From Bettongia penicillata ogilbyi (lineage: Eukaryota > Chordata > Mammalia > Diprotodontia > Potoroidae), in NCBI GenBank assembly GCA_023548195.1, contig JAJHZJ010000496.1:7691144-7755143 (forward strand): a DNA stretch of 64,000 bases, given 5' to 3'. Positions within the stretch are counted from its first letter, which is position 1. Each line of letters begins with the position of its first letter. A program made the translations under genes and the position numbers. Below the pieces are notes generated by a model that was given only the letters and a program-made list of their open reading frames with translations, was not told the DNA's origin and made no database searches. Shown piece after piece: positions 21,226 to 33,410 of this stretch.

Positions 21226-22799
21226 TCCACTCCTATTTGTGGATGACATTCTGGTGATTTTCTTAAACCTTGAAAAATGTGAAACTCTTTGTATAACATC
21301 AATTATCACTCCTAAGTTTTTAGTCTAATTGTTTAAGTGCTAGAAAATTCAGATGGAAGAATAATGCAATGATCCATACCCTAACATATAGTTAGCTGGA
21401 TAGCCCACAGAACTGGACCATTAGTACATCTACCTTGAACAGGTACTGAAACTGGACAATGAAATGGGCCCAAAACTGAAAAGAAGGAAGAGAATAAGTT
21501 GGATGATTACTGATAAATTGTGCAATATTTTTAAGGCTTCCATGCTTTTCTAAAACCCCAGCCTGCTTTTCACCATCAACATTCTTCAGATAGGGAATAT
21601 AAGACTACAAAATACAGGATATCACAGTCTCCAAAAACTTACAGTTGTGGGGGCACCCAAGTAACAAAGGAGACACCCATGGAGAATCTCAATTTGTTGT
21701 ATGAAGCATATTACCAATAAATGACTCTCCACCAAAAGTGGCATAAAGAACCACTGGGGGAAAACATATGATGAAAAGGGCAAGTAACAAGTTAAACAGA
21801 AAGAATAATGAATAACTTATGGATATCCTGTGTGCCCCATTGTGTCCAGAGAAAGATATTTTGTGGCTGGCCCCCAATACATTGGGTGGTCTACCAATGT
21901 AGGATTTCTGACAGGACATGGACAAGCATCCCAAAAGAAAAGGAGAAATGACTGGGTCACAATTTACATTACTGAAGAAAGTGTCCACACCATGGAAATC
22001 ACATCCATCAAAATACTACAATATTTATGTTATGTGATTGTTGTGAAGTAGAATGAGGTAACATATGCAAAGCTATTATTTGGTACAATGGGAATCATTA
22101 GTAGAATGAGAAAATATGAATCTGGGAATGGGAGAAAATGAGTTATGCTGCTTTGCCAGAATACTGAATTCTCTATATGAGCATTATCTTTGTGTTGATT
22201 GGGCAAACTTGACCTAAGCTCACTTGGCCTGAATTTCCACTTTTGGTTGCAGAGCTTTCTCAAACATGGCAACCTTAACTTGAAGGTAACAATCTGCTAT
22301 ATTTCTTCTCCATGGTGACGCACATAGAAGAGGTGAGAAAATAGCAGTAATTGGTCAATGATATTAATATTGAACATATCTTCTGAATTTATCTTATATT
22401 ACTTGAAAGAAAAGAGAAGCAAATACATTTTGGACTCTAGTAAGCAAAAGTAGGTCTTTTATTCTGATCATATGGAAAGTATCAAAGTACAACAATACTG
22501 TGAAATTTAAATATGGAAAACTGCCAGCTATCTTATTTATCTCTGAAAAGCTTTCCCATTTTAACATAGTAAAAAAAAAAAAGATGAATTCAGGGTTAGA
22601 GACAGTATTTAAACACTTTTCACAATTTAAAGACACCAGTAATATCTGTTTCCATGGTTGTCATGTCAAGATTTTGTTGAATGTTCCCCTATCCCTTTTT
22701 ACAAATAACAAAAGTTCACATTTTTCTCTTTCCTTAGAAATGTCTTCCTCATGTTTATCCAGAGAGGTAGGTCATGACAATATCATTAACCTCTTGTTT
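21226..22799. other. Unassigned sequence
   Basis: About 1.6 kb with no repeat or exon that I recognise. The longest frame (22,500 onward) runs into the ATC repeat and is not credible as a gene. Confidence 0.45.
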
Positions 22800-22930
22800 T
22801 CAGGTGAGGAAAATGTGGCTCAAAGAGTCATAGTGACTGGCCCAAGGTCAATCAATAAATGGTCAAGACAGAACTTGAATCCACATTTTTATAGCAATTC
22901 CAAAGTTCTTGCCCCTCCACAATATTATCA
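22800..22930 (-). repeat. MIR fossil
   Basis: TGAGGAAAATGTGGCTCAAA, TGACTGGCCCAAGGTCAATC and GAACTTGAATCCACATTTT: antisense MIR core. Confidence 0.65.
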
Positions 22931-23015
22931 TCATCATCATCACTGTCATCATCAACATTGACTTCATCATTGTCATCATCACTGTCATTTTTCTCATTTT
23001 CATCACTGTTGCCAT
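22926..23015. repeat. Imperfect (ATC)n trinucleotide repeat
   Basis: Runs of ATC with TCACTG and AAC interruptions. Its complement gives an Asp-rich spurious frame. Confidence 0.85.
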
Positions 23016-23850
23016 TATAATCATAATCTTTTTCAAAGAATTTTACATACATTATATTATTTGATCCTTAGACTTAAAATGCTGTTTCTTTCTGGAGGTA
23101 TATATTCTAATGGGACAATCTTCACTTTAAAAAGTCATATAAGTCAAAATTGACATGTTATTACAGCTAATTTTAGTTTTCATTTTTTCTCAATAGTTGT
23201 CTAAGTTTTTTGTAATGACTGATAAAATCCAGATTACTAAAAAGAGATAGAGTTGCAATGCATTTCATTTAATATTTTAACCAATAAATATAATTCATAT
23301 TTGATAATTAATGTGGCAGAAATACTCAAATACCACGAACACAGGTGCTATGACTCAATGTAACACCTATAATTAATTTTGGGCATTATATCAATTGGTT
23401 CATATTCAATTTGATTTTACCATGACACCTTCTGAGTGATTCACAGATGAGTTATAACCACTAAATGCTAGAGGAAACATGTATTCCAAGATGGCGCCGT
23501 CAAGGCTGAAAGGACATTCAAACACCTTCCAATTGAGCAAGAAAAGATAACATAAATATTGTGAATATAAATTAAATCTGAAAAGTTATTTGGGAGGTGT
23601 CTTGTGAAATCTAAGAGCTATATTCACAGGACAACACATTCTGTAGTGACCTTCCTGATATTTTGCAAAATCTATAAGATCCATTTTTTTTCACTAGTTA
23701 AAAAGATGAGGCTTTCATATTATCCATCTGGCAACTGGTCAGTTTCTACTTTTTCCCATTTTTACTTTTTCAGAGCAGCGATATGACATGCCTGATAGAA
23801 GACCAGATTTAGAATTACTAAGGACAGGTTCAAGTCCTCACTTGACTTGA
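23016..23850. other. Unassigned sequence with a YY1-type motif
   Basis: No gene seen. AAGATGGCGCC at 23,488-23,498 matches the YY1 consensus (AAGATGGCGGC-like) and is one of the few CpG-containing words in this AT-rich region. No other promoter feature accompanies it. Confidence 0.4.
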
Positions 23851-24617
23851 CTAATGCCTTGGTGGGCAGCAACTGTAAGTGCTGAGCAACAGCACCACAG
23901 TGAAGCAAGGTGGGGTCATTGAATACATCTGATCCAATCCCCTCATTTTATAAATTAGAAAAGTGAGACCCACATACAAAAAGCAACTTGCCCAAGTAAA
24001 TGTCAGAGGCAAGATTTAAACCCAGGTCCATTGACCACAAATCTAACATTCCTTTTCATTGTGCTTTCCTTCATCAAATGTTTGTTGATGTCATATTCAA
24101 TACTCTTTCCACTCAGTCATCTTAAATGCATTATCTATAACCAAGGGCAAATCATTGTGCCAGGCAACCTACATATTACAGATGAGTCATGAATTTTCAC
24201 AATGGAGGTATCACTGGACAGTGAAACCATAGGTCTAAGTTCCCCAACTTCAGTAAAAAAAAAAAAAAAGTCAAGTCTAGGAACCATTTCCTCTTAGAGT
24301 CCTTTCCAGTTTTATCTGTCTTTGAGACTATTCTCTACATAATAGACTATACTTTTATGTACTCAGCAAAATGATTGATATTTATGTTTATGAATATTTC
24401 TAAGTTTCACCATTATTTCACAGGATCATAGATTTAGACCTGCAATGGACCTTTTTTTTCAAATTCCTCCTTCAATTTATAAATGTATTAGCTGGCTCTT
24501 TACTTCTCTACTTCATCTCTGTCTCTCTCTGTCTCTGTGTTTCTTTGTTTCTCGCTCTGTCTTCATCTCTCTCTGTCTCTTGCGTTTGTTTCCCTGCCTT
24601 TATATCTCTCTGGCTCT
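23851..24617 (+). repeat. Long inverted repeat, left arm (767 bp)
   Basis: From CTAATGCCTTGGTGGGCAGC to CTCTCTGGCTCT this is the reverse complement of 25,239-26,007. I followed the two arms side by side: long stretches are identical and I counted only about a dozen differences, for example one substitution plus one indel near 24,112, two substitutions near 24,285-24,305, one near 24,423, and indels in homopolymers. The arm includes a MIR-like segment (about 23,945-24,065). No open frame of interest. Confidence 0.95.
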
Positions 24618-25238
24618 GCTATAAGTTGACTCTATGCCAATGGGGGAGTAATGTAATCTTTCAACATCCTCCGACAATTATCTAAAATTCAAAGTTAGAA
24701 ATGGGTTGCTATGTCACTAGAAAAAGTTCCCCACACCCATTAAACCATGAATCTGTAAGCTCCAAATATACGTGTGTATGTGTATACATGCATATATACG
24801 TATAAAATGTATATATTTATATGTATGCATATACATAAATAATACATTAATCTATCATTGCATATGTATTTATAAATGTGAATATGAGCAAGGAAATATT
24901 TTCTGAAAAAAACAGAATTGTCTCAAGGAAAGTCATTTTCAATAATTCTCTCTGCCTTATGAATTTTTTCAGTATCTCCTCTACTTCCTCTGGGTATATT
25001 TTCATTAATAATGTCATGTTCTCCTGAGATATCACAAAGGATAATTTTAACATAGGTCCTTTTGGTAATCTGTTCTATATGCTAACAACCCTCTGTCCCT
25101 TATCCTCAATTCTATAACTTGTAAATTACCTCTTGAAAAATTTAAGCCATCATTTGCAAACTCAGGGATGCTGTTTAGTTGAACGAAAGTGGTTATGGGC
25201 AGAGTAAGAGAGAAACATCAAAGCAGAGACAGGGAGAA
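24618..25238. other. Spacer of the long inverted repeat (621 bp)
   Basis: Unique between the arms. Contains a TATG/TACA microsatellite (about 24,768-24,845) and otherwise unrecognised AT-rich sequence. The right arm's neighbour at 25,200-25,238 (purine-rich) has no counterpart beside the left arm. Confidence 0.85.
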
Positions 25239-26007
25239 AGAGCCAGAGAGAGATAAAGGCAGGGAAACAAAGGCAAGAGACAGAAAAAGATGAAGACAGA
25301 GTGAGAAACAAAGAAACACAGAGACAGAGAGAGACAGAGATGAAGTAGAGAAGTAAAGAGCCAGCTAATACATTTATAAATTGAAGGAGGAATTTGGAAA
25401 AAAAGGTCCATTGCAGGTCTAAATCTATGATCCTATGAAATAATGGTGAAACTTAGAAATATTCATAAACATAAACATCAATCATTTTGCTGAGTACATA
25501 AAAGTATAGTCTATTATGTAGAGAATAGTCTCAAAGACAGATAAAACTGGAGAGGACTCTAAGAGGAAGTGGTTCCTAGACTTGACTTTTTTTTTTTTTT
25601 TTACTGAAGTTGGGGAACTTAGACCTATGGTTTCACTGTCCAGTGATACCTCCATTGTGAAAATTCATGACTCATCTGTAATATGTAGGTTGCCTGGCAC
25701 AATGATTTGCCCTTGGTTATAGATAATGCATTTAAGATGACTGAAGTAGAAAGAGTATTGAATATGACATCAACAAACATTTGATGAAGGAAAGCACAAT
25801 GAAAAGGAATGTTAGATTTGTGGTCAATGGACCTGGGTTTAAATCTTGCCTCTGACATTTACTTGGGCAAGTTGCTTTTTGTATGTGGGTCTCACTTTTC
25901 TAATTTATAAAATGAGGGGATTGGATCAGATGTATTCAATGACCCCACCTTGCTTCACTGTGGTGCTGTTGCTCAGCACTTACAGTTGCTGCCCACCAAG
26001 GCATTAG
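25239..26007 (-). repeat. Long inverted repeat, right arm (769 bp)
   Basis: Reverse complement of the left arm. Its T16 run (about 25,588-25,603) pairs with the left arm's A15 run (about 24,255-24,269). A transcript crossing both arms would fold into a hairpin of about 770 base pairs. Confidence 0.95.
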
Positions 26008-26039
26008 AAGTCCTCACCTATATTCATTGGAACCCCTTC

Positions 26040-26170
26040 ATTCAGGAGGTGTATCATCATCATCAACATTTCCACAGTAATTTAAGTTTTGCCAAGTACT
26101 TACCTACATTATCTCATTTGAGGCTCATGCCCCTTCACAGCACATACTGTAGGCAGAAATGACACCATAG
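26040..26170 (-). repeat. MIR fossil
   Basis: TTTGCCAAGTACTTACCTAC, ATTATCTCATTTGAGGCTCA: antisense MIR 3' portion. Confidence 0.55.
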
Positions 26171-28189
26171 TCACGTATCATTATCACAAGTTACCTACCT
26201 AGGTAAAAATATCTTGTACCTCAGCCTTCTACGTGGTATTACTCACTTCGGTGTTTGCTGTCTCATATTCAGGTGTAATCACTTTCAAGAGAAGGAGAGT
26301 ACCTTAGAAATAACTTCAAAGTCACCATTGCACTAAAGGGAATTTATACGAAAATGCCTTAATCAAGAAAAAGGTCGATGGCCAACTCAATTATCCCCTT
26401 CTGATAAGAAACATAATTATCTCTGCTAATGGAGAACAGGGATAATATGGATAATGGGAAACCACACAAGCTACAAACAATTCATTGAAGCCATTAGTAT
26501 CAGGCTTGTACAATAGCAGGAGGATGAGACACAGGGGTCTTCAGAATGCTCCTCCATAGGGATGACCAGCCCCTATGTAATTGAGCTGTTGCTGTTTGCT
26601 TCCTAGTTCTTCAGGTAAAATCTTCATCTACAATTCATTTTAATTTAATTTTTATTATACTAGTTCTAACATGAATTTTCAGTGCCAGGTTTCCAAAGTA
26701 CTACCCATCATGGAAGACAGATAATCACGGGTATTATTTATTACACTGTAAGCAGAAAAAATAACCAATTATGCCAGGAAGCTTGAAAGTTGAGATTCAC
26801 ATGAGGAACAGCTGTAGAATATAGGTCATTTTTTATTGCCCTAAAGAAATAATCTCATGTTCTTTCCCCATGATCCCATTTACAAGGATAGTATGTGAGT
26901 TTTCATTTGTTCCATTCTGTTTTGAAGTATCTTGTCTCAGTATTATCTTAATCAACCCAGCAAGAGCTAATTCTGGCCGGCATCCTGGAGTGTATCTGAT
27001 TATCAAGGTGAAGAAAGCATTGAGTTCTTTGCCACTGCATTGCAGAATTTTGAACTGTTTTCAAATGAAGGCAACGCCTGTCTAAAAAGAGATGCTGAGA
27101 TAGTAATCAAATGAATAGAAAGAGGAGAAAAGATGGGTTCAGCAGCAAAATTATGTCAAACAATCTGAATTTAAGAATTGGATAAAGGGTAAAGGATGAT
27201 TATAGTGTAAGGACTAAAGACTTCATTCTATGAGAAGTTTTGCCAGTCAATGTTCAGCAGTAAAGCTGATGGAGAAGGGAAGTTGCTATTGACAGAGACA
27301 CATACTAAAATCAGAACTGTAGGCTAGATGGATGACCTTTTGCTCCAGTTCGAATGGATGCCAAGTTTGTGAGGAGCTTGGGGATTCCTAACCTTAAGTC
27401 AGAGAGTTGTCTGGAATGAAGAACTGTGTTCTTAGCCACAGAAACAGGAGCCAAAAACCTATTATCCTAGAGGCATGTTTCCTGGATTGTATCAACTGGA
27501 TGTGATGGTTCATGGTATGGCTATGAATGAAGATCTGTTATGTTACCATTATCAGCTCACAATGCCCTACCAGACTCGAACTAAGAAAAGCCAGAAGCTT
27601 TTAATGATAAGGAACGCTTATTAATTAGTAGCCATGAGACCAGTATAAATATGTGCTTGGCAGAGAGCTAAGACGGCCAAGAGAGTGAGAAAGATGGGAT
27701 GAAGCAGAGATTTGACACCAGATAGAAAAGATCAGAGACATGATTTGATTCCACTTAGGTGCACATCCAAGACAGAGGAGCATCTGACAGGAATCAAGTC
27801 CAAGGAGAGTAATATGTTGACATCACTTCAAGGCATCATTGGTTTTTTAATATTGTAGGCATGAATTGACAAATACTCTTCCATGACCATGCTCCAGTTC
27901 CATGTATGGCATGCACATGCCACTCTATATGCAAGACTCTATGTGCTTCTACTCTTTCCCCTGAAGGAGTATGTTTTTATAGGAAAGTATACCCCTGGTT
28001 TATGGTGGAAATGTTTTATTAGTATATTCGTTACTATTTTAATGAAATTAATACCTTTCCTTTAAACTAGTAGTATCCTCTGCCTGACAAGTGAAAAAAA
28101 AAAGTAAACACATCTTAGGCTATGATTTTGAATAGATATAGACCTGCAGAAAACCTTGAAGCCAGGACAGACTTTCCAGAGGCTCCATG
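26171..28189. other. Unassigned sequence
   Basis: About 2 kb without a recognised gene or repeat. A TATAAATA word at 27,644-27,651 lies in a moderately balanced segment that could be an unrecognised repeat, but I see no supporting structure. Confidence 0.4.
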
Positions 28190-28350
28190 TATAAGACATA
28201 CATTCCTTAGATGCTACAATAGAATTTTGAGCTGGAGGGGACCTTACATATCATCTTGTCCAACTCCTTCATCTAACAAATGAGGGAACTGAGTCTCAGA
28301 AAAGATAAATTCACTTTCCCCTTTTATTTGACAAACACAGTGGTTAGATT
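28190..28350 (-). repeat. MIR/THER-type fossil
   Basis: TTTTGAGCTGGAGGGGACCT, TTGTCCAACTCCTTCATCTA, TGAGGGAACTGAGTCTCAGA: antisense therian MIR. Confidence 0.65.
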
Positions 28351-29439
28351 AAACTGAACCAAATGTGATGAGCTACGCTGACGTAAGTAATAGTAAAGAA
28401 AAACTCTAGCTAAGTCAATATGAACATAAAAATCCTAAATATAGAAAACCAAAGCAAACTCTGAGACTTGAGTTATTTGTGGATTGTAGTAGTTCAGGAT
28501 AAGGCACCTGTAATTAGAGCCTACTGATAGCATTTTTCAGGGCTTCTCTGAGCCCTCTGGGGTTATTTTTTTAAAATGTTAGACAGGTCTTAATCACTTT
28601 GGATGTAGTGTTGACATTTCACAATGGAATCATTAGGCTAACCAAGACTTTTTAAAGTAAAAAAAAAGATCTGAATTAAGAGGCTACTTGTGAGATAGTG
28701 TCTTTATTTCACCTAATATCTCTTCAGGTGCTGAAAAAGAATGAATACACTGTATTAATAGCTAGGCCAGCATCTACTTCATTCTCTCACTCATTTTAGC
28801 TTTTTCTTCTCGGCGGGTCTCTTCCTTAGGCTCCTTTCTTCCATTCTCCTCCTTACATTTCCAAATAGTTACCAGTTGTAGCCACACTTACTTGGTGGAG
28901 GGGAGGGGAAGAAATCTCAAACCTTTATGTCTAATCCTGGAGAGAATATACAACTTAACGAGGAAAGAGATGAAAGAAAAGCAGGACAGCCCAGGAGCAG
29001 GTCAGCATACTGACACAGAGCAGCTATGCAATTCACATGAAACTTAGGGGAAGAGAACCTTACCACCAAAACTTCAAAAACAAATTTTCCTTTGAGTCTA
29101 CAAAAATTTTTGTCTATTTCTCTTATCTCCGAGTCCTTCAGTGAATCTTATGTGAAGCCTGACATATTCCCGTGAGGGGGAAGGGGGTGGAGAAGAAAAC
29201 CACAAGTTTTATTCCAAATCAGATGGCAAATTGAGAGAGGCAGGGGACTCTTAGCACACTGCTCTCAATCTCATCTTTCCCAAGTCTTGCCTAAGAGTGA
29301 GAACATTAGTTATTCTAAATTAGCTTGTGGAAAGAATTTTAAGCACTGTGAGGCTGCAAAACTATGTAATGTGAAATTGTTGAGGGGCAGTTTGAGAGCC
29401 AAGGCAGCCTCATGTTCGGTGTCCCCTCCCTCCTCATCT
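28351..29439. other. Unassigned sequence
   Basis: Nothing recognised in about 1.1 kb. Confidence 0.45.
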
Positions 29440-29660
29440 CTGCCTCTCGTTCAACCCATTTTGTTTTTTTGCAAAGCACAGCTCCAATGCCACCTCCCAT
29501 GTGAGAACTTTCTTGAACCGCCCCCCACACACACACACATTGTTAGTGTTTTCTCCATCTTGATATTACTTAATACAGTCTATTGACTGACCTTGGTAAT
29601 AAGTTTCTCCCCAGAAGACATTAGGCTCCTGGAGAGCAGGGACCATTGGGTTTTTGTTTT
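29440..29660 (+). repeat. L2 LINE 3' end
   Basis: CAATGCCACCTCCCATGTGA, ATTAGGCTCCTGGAGAGCAG and GGACCATTGGGTTTTTG follow the L2 3' end. A short CA repeat (29,526-29,539) lies inside. Confidence 0.6.
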
Positions 29661-29667
29661 TGTATCA

Positions 29668-29905
29668 CGCACACACGCACACACACACATACACAGAAGT
29701 ATACATGATAGAGAAAAGTAGTGTATATATGTACACGTGTATATATGCATGTATTACAATATTACATACGTGTGTACATGTATTGCAATATTATACATGT
29801 GTGTATTTTATGTGTGTATATACATGTGTATATGTATACACACATAAACACACATATATGTGTATATATATATATAAACATGTGATATTCATACATACGC
29901 ACTCA
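29668..29905. repeat. Degenerate (CA)/(TATG) microsatellite tract
   Basis: Long alternating purine-pyrimidine tract of CACACA, TATATG, TACATG and TGTGTA units. It produces Tyr/Cys/Val-rich spurious frames. Confidence 0.9.
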
Positions 29906-30019
29906 CAATTTATACATTTATATGGCCTCGGCCTGTGATTTCACTGTCACAAGCAATTCAAAGGTGAGAGTGTTCTCGCTACTAGTACAGGTCAACACTT
30001 TTCTTTGTAACTTGTCACT

Positions 30020-31165
30020 TTAGAATTGTCTAAAGCAATGAGGTATTAAGTGACTTGCCCAAGTCACACAATCAGTATGTGTCAGAGGTAGGATTTGAAC
30101 TTGAGTTCCCCAGGCTTCGAGGTTAGCTCTCTATTGATTACATAGTGTGATGTAGTGCCTCTCATCTATCCAAATTCATCATTCACAGCTTACTCAGCAG
30201 ATTATTATCATTTTTAAAGGTCAGACTATAGGTGAACCCTGTGGAGTAGCCCTGCGCACAGTTCAGTAGGAGAAGACACTTCATTGACTTAGCTATTGCC
30301 CAATTTATGGCCAAAAGAGAAAGAACCCAGAAAGTTCTTATTAGTCCCACAGATAAGGTCTAGATTTTAAGTGTTGCTATTCAGGTCAGCTTCAGAGGAT
30401 TGTAATAGTAATTTGTTATGATACCATCCTTGGATATTAATAATATGCTTTTTTCATAGTAACTCTGAAAGGTCAGGGGTGCTGCAGAGGTTATTTTGAT
30501 TTATTTTCTCATATGTTTAATCAAGAAGGCAAAGGAGGACTTTTGTGTACAGTGTGTTTTTGTTCACTGAGATACTCTGATCCAAATGTCTCATTGCACA
30601 GTTGACAAGCTGAGGACTGGAGAAGTAGGTGACTTGTTGATGGGCACAGGTAGTAAATGGTAAGTCCAGGGTGTGAACTCATGCCCACTGACTACAAATT
30701 CATTCCTTTTTCCTCTTCAGGGCAATATCTCGGTTATAGGGAATCGTAACTGTTCCGAGAGCAAAGTGGATTATCAAGATATCTTAGGCACCAAATGTTG
30801 CTTAAATCTACAACATTCAGACATCTAAAAGGAAAAAATGGGATTTTTTTCTTGCCTGAATTAATTGGTTAAGTTTTTCAGTCATCCACCTGACTACTCT
30901 CCCTGTTTTATAAAAGAAGAAACTGAAGCTGAGAGTGGTCCAGTGACTTGCTTATAGTCACACTGCCAGTATCAAGGCTGGAGTTTGAATTCAGCTGGCC
31001 TCCTCCAAGACCCTTTTCCCCATGCCATATTCCCTTTCTCACACTGACACAGAACTGGAATGGGCCTGGGCAGTGATGTGGCCTAGCCTTCCAATCTTAC
31101 AGGAATTTGAATTAGGTCCTCTGACTCCAAATTCTAGTCTCTTTCCACTTTACCACTTGCTCATC
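30020..31165 (-). repeat. Cluster of antisense MIR fossils
   Basis: At least three copies: about 30,035-30,160 (GACTTGCCCAAGTCACACAA, GGATTTGAACTTGAGTTC), about 30,590-30,720 (GTAGGTGACTTGTTGATGGG, TGTGAACTCATGCCCACTGA) and about 30,895-31,010 (AGAAACTGAAGCTGAGAGTG, GGAGTTTGAATTCAGCTG). A fourth is possible at 31,050-31,165. Between them the sequence is unassigned. Confidence 0.65.
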
Positions 31166-31699
31166 CACTATTTTATCTACTTCCTTTGGGAGAATGTACA
31201 GCATCCTTCACTTTGGACATCACCTTTTTTTTGTCTTCTGTTTTCACTTATGTTGAAAATGTCAAATCTGGGTTTTTTTGATTCATTTAATAACATGTCA
31301 CTATATTGGTCAGGGATCAAAGATCTATTAAGAGTACCAACAAATGGATGTTTGCTGATAGTCTACAAATTGTTCAAATCTTTCTTACTATCTCATTATG
31401 CTACTCTGCCATCTCTATGAAGCAGAAGGGGCCTCCCAGGACTAAGGCCCATTTGGTAATTTTGTGTATTCATCAGATACTATGGTCAAAAATCTCGTCA
31501 TCAACTGGTGTCTAGCCTTCTCTGCACACTTATTTCAACAGGATTTGGGCAGCAGATGTGGTTTGGCAAAAGGTCCTAATGGACAACTTTCTAGTTTGTC
31601 AGGAATGGGCACAGAATGCATTATGTCAGCATAGCCTTTAAGAATCCCCAGTAACCTGTATCCCACAATGAAGCTCAAAGTAGGTTGTTATGAAGGACT

Positions 31700-32010
31700 G
31701 GCTGTCACTCATTCCTGAAATGTGTTCCCTACTCACTTCCACCTCCCAGAAGCCCTAGTTACCTTCAAACTTTGGCTCAGGTATTTCTTCCCCCATCTGA
31801 ATGCTTTGTATTTGTTTATTTTGTGCATATATAATATATATGTATGTGGATATATAGACACATGCATAGATATGTATGTATATATACATATATGCACACA
31901 CACATATATATGTGTATATACATATATATATTATCTATATACCCTTTATTTCTCCCTCAATTTCTCTCTCGAGAACAGGGACTGATTTTGTTTCATCTTT
32001 ACATCAGTGG
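31700..32010 (+). repeat. L2 3' end split by a TATG microsatellite
   Basis: The left part has TCAAACTTTGGCTCAGGTAT and TTCTTCCCCCATCTGAATGC. A TATG/TACA microsatellite occupies about 31,828-31,945. The right part has CTCGAGAACAGGGACTGATT and TTGTTTCATC, matching the L2 3' end order. Confidence 0.6.
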
Positions 32011-32049
32011 CAGCTACCAAGATGTTTCAGAGAGTTACTTGGGTCACTG

Positions 32050-32370
32050 AGAGGATCTGTGACTTCCCCTAGATCATGCCAATGGCAGGTATCAACTGTA
32101 AGACTTGAACCCTGGTCTTTCTGACTCCAAGGCTAGCTCCCATATGATACTACCTCTCATGTTGAACAAGTGAATGAATGACCAGCTGAATAATAATTAT
32201 TTTTTCACAATGATGCATCATTTATGAAGCACTTCCTTCCCAGAGATGCTAGGAAGCAGTGTATTGCTATCCCCATTTTACAGATGAAGTGAAGTAGAGA
32301 CATTCAGAAAAGTTAAGTGATTCCACAATTAGTCATTGTCAAAGCAGTGATTCCAAACTTTCCCTTCTGA
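32050..32370 (-). repeat. Two antisense MIR fossils
   Basis: About 32,060-32,150 (AAGACTTGAACCCTGGTCTT, CTGACTCCAAGGCTAGCTCC) and about 32,215-32,370 (TATCCCCATTTTACAGATGA, AAGTTAAGTGATTCC). Confidence 0.65.
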
Positions 32371-32999
32371 TCTGACACTTAGGCTAAACACTTTTTTTCA
32401 TGTACACTCACAATCCAAGGCAAACTGTCATGGAATCAATAGCTAATTCATAAGAAAGTTAAAAATTGTATGTGTGTTATACAAATATGGAAGAGAATGG
32501 AATGCTATAAATACTTTTTAAGAAAATATCTCTGGTGCACTGTGCGCTGACACTTCATTCTGTCCCCAGAGTTTATCTATTTTATCTAAGAAATCTTCTA
32601 TAGGACATCACATATTTAACTTTTACCCATCCATAAAATGAAGCTTTCAGAAACAACAGCTGTCTTATGGAGTAGTGAAAAGTTATGGTTTTTTTTTCTA
32701 CCTCCTTATCTTTAAATGTTTAACACTCCATAGGGAATAAGGATGGGACCCTCCTAAGTATTTCTAAAGCTGTCTCTCCACTGGCAGGGGGAAGATATTA
32801 GGCGATTCAATACAAAATGAAATATGACGTTGGGGAATTTTATTTTGTTTTATTTGGGCATAAATTTACCAGGTTGGCTTATGCCAGTGATCTCTAACTA
32901 AAATCATATGTTTCTTTACATTTGTGGTACGTATTCATTTGTATTATTATTTAAAGCTTCATTACAAAAATTTGTAAATCTCTTAAAGCATATATCAGA
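32371..32999. other. Unassigned sequence
   Basis: Nothing recognised. Confidence 0.4.
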
Positions 33000-33410
33000 A
33001 CAAAGAAACAAAGTACTGTCTATGTTAAAAGAATCCCAGAATTCAGGGACAGTAAGGAACTTATACCTGAAATATAATTCTTTCTAAAATATCCAGCAAG
33101 TAGTAATATATACTTTGCTTGTCAACCTCCAGTTGGAAGAAACCACTGCCTACAAAGGCAGTACACTCCTTATTTAGGAAGCTCTAACTGTTAGAAAGTG
33201 TTTTCCTGAGAACAATCAGAAATCAGTCTCTGCAATTTCTCCTATATCTGCCCAATGGGGCCAGAAAAAAAGATCATCTATGTCCATATGACAGGTCTTC
33301 AAATACTTGAAGATAAGTATCATGTAGCTCCAAGTATTCTCTTTTCCAATTAAACATTATCGATACTATTTCCAATTCCCTGTGTGGTCTGTATGTTCTC
33401 CTTCCCCATT
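33000..33410 (-). mobile_element. L3/CR1-type LINE fossil, antisense 3' part
   Basis: ACTCCTTATTTAGGAAGCTC, CTGTTAGAAAGTGTTTTCCT, ATATCTGCCCAATGGGGCCA, CAGGTCTTCAAATACTTGAA and GATAAGTATCATGTAGCTCC follow the order of the antisense copy at 12,735-13,215. Diverged. Confidence 0.65.

Noticed and set aside
22852..23052. Aspartate-rich minus-strand frame
   Set aside because: Translation of the (ATC)n repeat on the complementary strand.
29654..29938. Tyr/Cys/Val-rich frame that looks membrane-like
   Set aside because: Translation of a TATG/CA microsatellite; the similar frames near 31,844, 41,048, 45,187 and 62,759 have the same origin.
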